Source: Roseomonas haemaphysalidis
GTDB lineage: Bacteria; Pseudomonadota; Alphaproteobacteria; Acetobacterales; Acetobacteraceae
Length of the DNA: 64,000 nt
Direction: 5' to 3'
Assembly: GCF_017355405.1 (NCBI RefSeq)
Contig: NZ_CP061177.1
Coordinates: 682,001 to 746,000, forward strand
The first letter of the stretch is position 1. Every line of letters begins with the position of its first letter. The notes beneath the pieces are model-generated. The model was not told the DNA's origin and searched no databases. It worked only from the letters and a program-made list of their open reading frames with translations. Both the position numbers and the translations under genes were made by a program. Positions 62,853 through 64,000 of the stretch are shown here, in pieces.

Positions 62853-64000
62853 ATGACCCCACCCGACGACGCACCCCGCTTCAACTCCGCCGCCGCGCGC
62901 GACATCGAATACGCGCTGCACCCCTACACCAACCACAAGGCGTTCCGTGAAACGGGGCCGCTGATCATCGACCATGGCGAGGGCGTGCGGGTCTTCGACG
63001 ATGCAGGCCGCAGCTACATCGAATCCGTCGCCGGCCTGTGGTGCGCTTCGCTCGGCTTCGCCAACCAGCGGCTGGCGGACGCGGCCTATGCGCAGATGAA
63101 GAAGCTGCCCTTCTACCATGCCTTCGGCGGACGCAGCCACGACCCGCTGATCGACCTGTCGGAGATGCTGATCCAGCGCGCGCCGCTTTCCGCCGGCGAC
63201 CGGCCCTTCAGCAAGGTGTTCTTCGCCAACTCGGGTTCCGAGGCGAATGACAGCGCCATCAAGATGATCTGGTTCTACAACAACGCCATCGGGCGCCCGG
63301 CCAAGAAGAAGATCATCGGCCGCATCCGTGGCTACCACGGCATCACCGTCGCTTCCGGCTCGGCCACCGGGCAGCCGGTGAACCACAAGATGTTCGACCT
63401 GCCGATCGCGGGCTTCCACCACGTCTCCTGCCCGCACCACTACGGCTACGGCCTGCCTGGCGAAAGCGAGGAGGACTTCGCCACCCGCATGGCGCAGGAG
63501 CTGGAGGACCTCATCCTGCGCGAGGGGCCGGACACGGTAGCCGCCTTCTTCGCCGAACCCATCCAGGGCGCCGGCGGCGTCATCCTGCCGCCCGCCACCT
63601 ATTTCGAGAAGGTGCAGGCCGTCCTGAAGCGCCACGACGTGCTGCTGGTGGCCGACGAGGTGATCTGTGGCTTTGGCCGGACCGGGCGCTACTGGGGCAG
63701 CCAGACCTTCGAAATGCGGCCGGACATCCTGACCTGCGCCAAGCAGCTTTCCTCCGCCTTTCTGCCCATCTCGGCCGTGATGATCAGCGAGCAGCTTTAC
63801 CAGGGCATTGCCCAGGGCTCGGACGCCGCCGGCACCTGGGGTCATGGCTTCACCTATTCCGGCCACCCGGTCCCCGCCGCTGTCGCCATCGAGACGCTGA
63901 AGATCTATGACGAGCTGGACCTGCCCAACCTGGTCGCCACGCGCGGCGCCTATCTGCAGAAGGCGATGCGCGCCCGCTTCGCCGACCACCCGCTGGTGGG
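62853..64000 (+). CDS. Class III PLP-dependent aminotransferase, C-terminus cut by window edge
   Basis: 382 codons are visible. The enzyme has the class III fold: VFFANSGSEANDSAIKMIWF (about 124-143, PLP phosphate site), GRIRGYHGITVASGSATG, AAFFAEPIQGAGGVILPPAT, LLVADEVICGFGRTGRYWG (Asp about 270) and LTCAKQLSSAFLPISAVMIS (PLP Lys about 296). This group includes omega-amino acid:pyruvate, putrescine and beta-alanine aminotransferases. ATG 62853 follows CAGGAACC. It lies after repeat A12 and is not in the acs operon by that criterion. The C-terminal small domain is outside the window. Confidence 0.9.
   Translation, partial: MTPPDDAPRFNSAAARDIEYALHPYTNHKAFRETGPLIIDHGEGVRVFDDAGRSYIESVAGLWCASLGFANQRLADAAYAQMKKLPFYHAFGGRSHDPLIDLSEMLIQRAPLSAGDRPFSKVFFANSGSEANDSAIKMIWFYNNAIGRPAKKKIIGRIRGYHGITVASGSATGQPVNHKMFDLPIAGFHHVSCPHHYGYGLPGESEEDFATRMAQELEDLILREGPDTVAAFFAEPIQGAGGVILPPATYFEKVQAVLKRHDVLLVADEVICGFGRTGRYWGSQTFEMRPDILTCAKQLSSAFLPISAVMISEQLYQGIAQGSDAAGTWGHGFTYSGHPVPAAVAIETLKIYDELDLPNLVATRGAYLQKAMRARFADHPLV

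Overview
The window comes from a very GC-rich alphaproteobacterium. I infer Acetobacteraceae (Roseomonas-like) from the base composition, the CycH-type cytochrome c maturation cluster, the KaiC-like/hybrid-kinase pair and the mix of transport and catabolic genes. No rRNA, tRNA, CRISPR, phage or transposase gene was found. Both ends cut through genes: a DegT-type aminotransferase at the left edge and a class III aminotransferase at the right edge.

Layout. 1-9000 is an exopolysaccharide locus: sugar aminotransferase, initiating sugar-phosphate transferase, polymerase/ligase, Wzz-like protein and heparinase-like protein on the minus strand, a very long Wza/SLBB export protein on the plus strand, and a PEP-CTERM protein behind a near-consensus sigma-54 promoter. 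9100-15500 holds an oxidoreductase, a beta-propeller protein, a polysaccharide deacetylase coupled to a fatty-acid hydroxylase, and an unrecognised glycosyltransferase-like protein. 15.7-24.1 kb is a branched-chain-amino-acid-type ABC transporter followed by a hydantoinase/oxoprolinase pair. 24.3-29 kb has a small lipoprotein, an alpha/beta hydrolase, an amidohydrolase and a peptide-type binding protein. 29-34 kb is a KaiC-like ATPase, a hybrid histidine kinase and an unknown protein in one orientation. 34-44.7 kb contains acyl-CoA enzymes, an orphan ABC ATPase, a DegP-type protease, HrpB, an SDR, a second deacetylase and a split chromate transporter. 44.9-47.7 kb is a lipid module (diacylglycerol kinase, PlcP-like phosphoesterase, glycosyltransferase). 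48-53.2 kb is ccmCDEFGHI. 53.4-55 kb has small redox and stress proteins. 55-60.3 kb is glgC-glgA-glgP. 60.7-64 kb is acetyl-CoA synthetase and an aminotransferase.

The most unusual signal lies mostly between the genes. At least twelve copies of a G/C-block element (here 'family A') recur. Each is a hairpin arm built on a GGGGGAA...TTCCCCC core followed by a T-rich tract, and most copies pair it with a second arm in inverted orientation across a variable spacer, total 136-200 bp. Most copies start within about 10 bases of a stop codon, but some run into genes: one lies in frame inside the heparinase reading frame, one supplies the N-terminus of a deacetylase, and two supply C-terminal codons. 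Two further families (B, two copies; C, one copy) use unrelated sequence but the same paired inverted-arm architecture. Many gene pairs overlap by TGATG or ATGA, indicating translational coupling.
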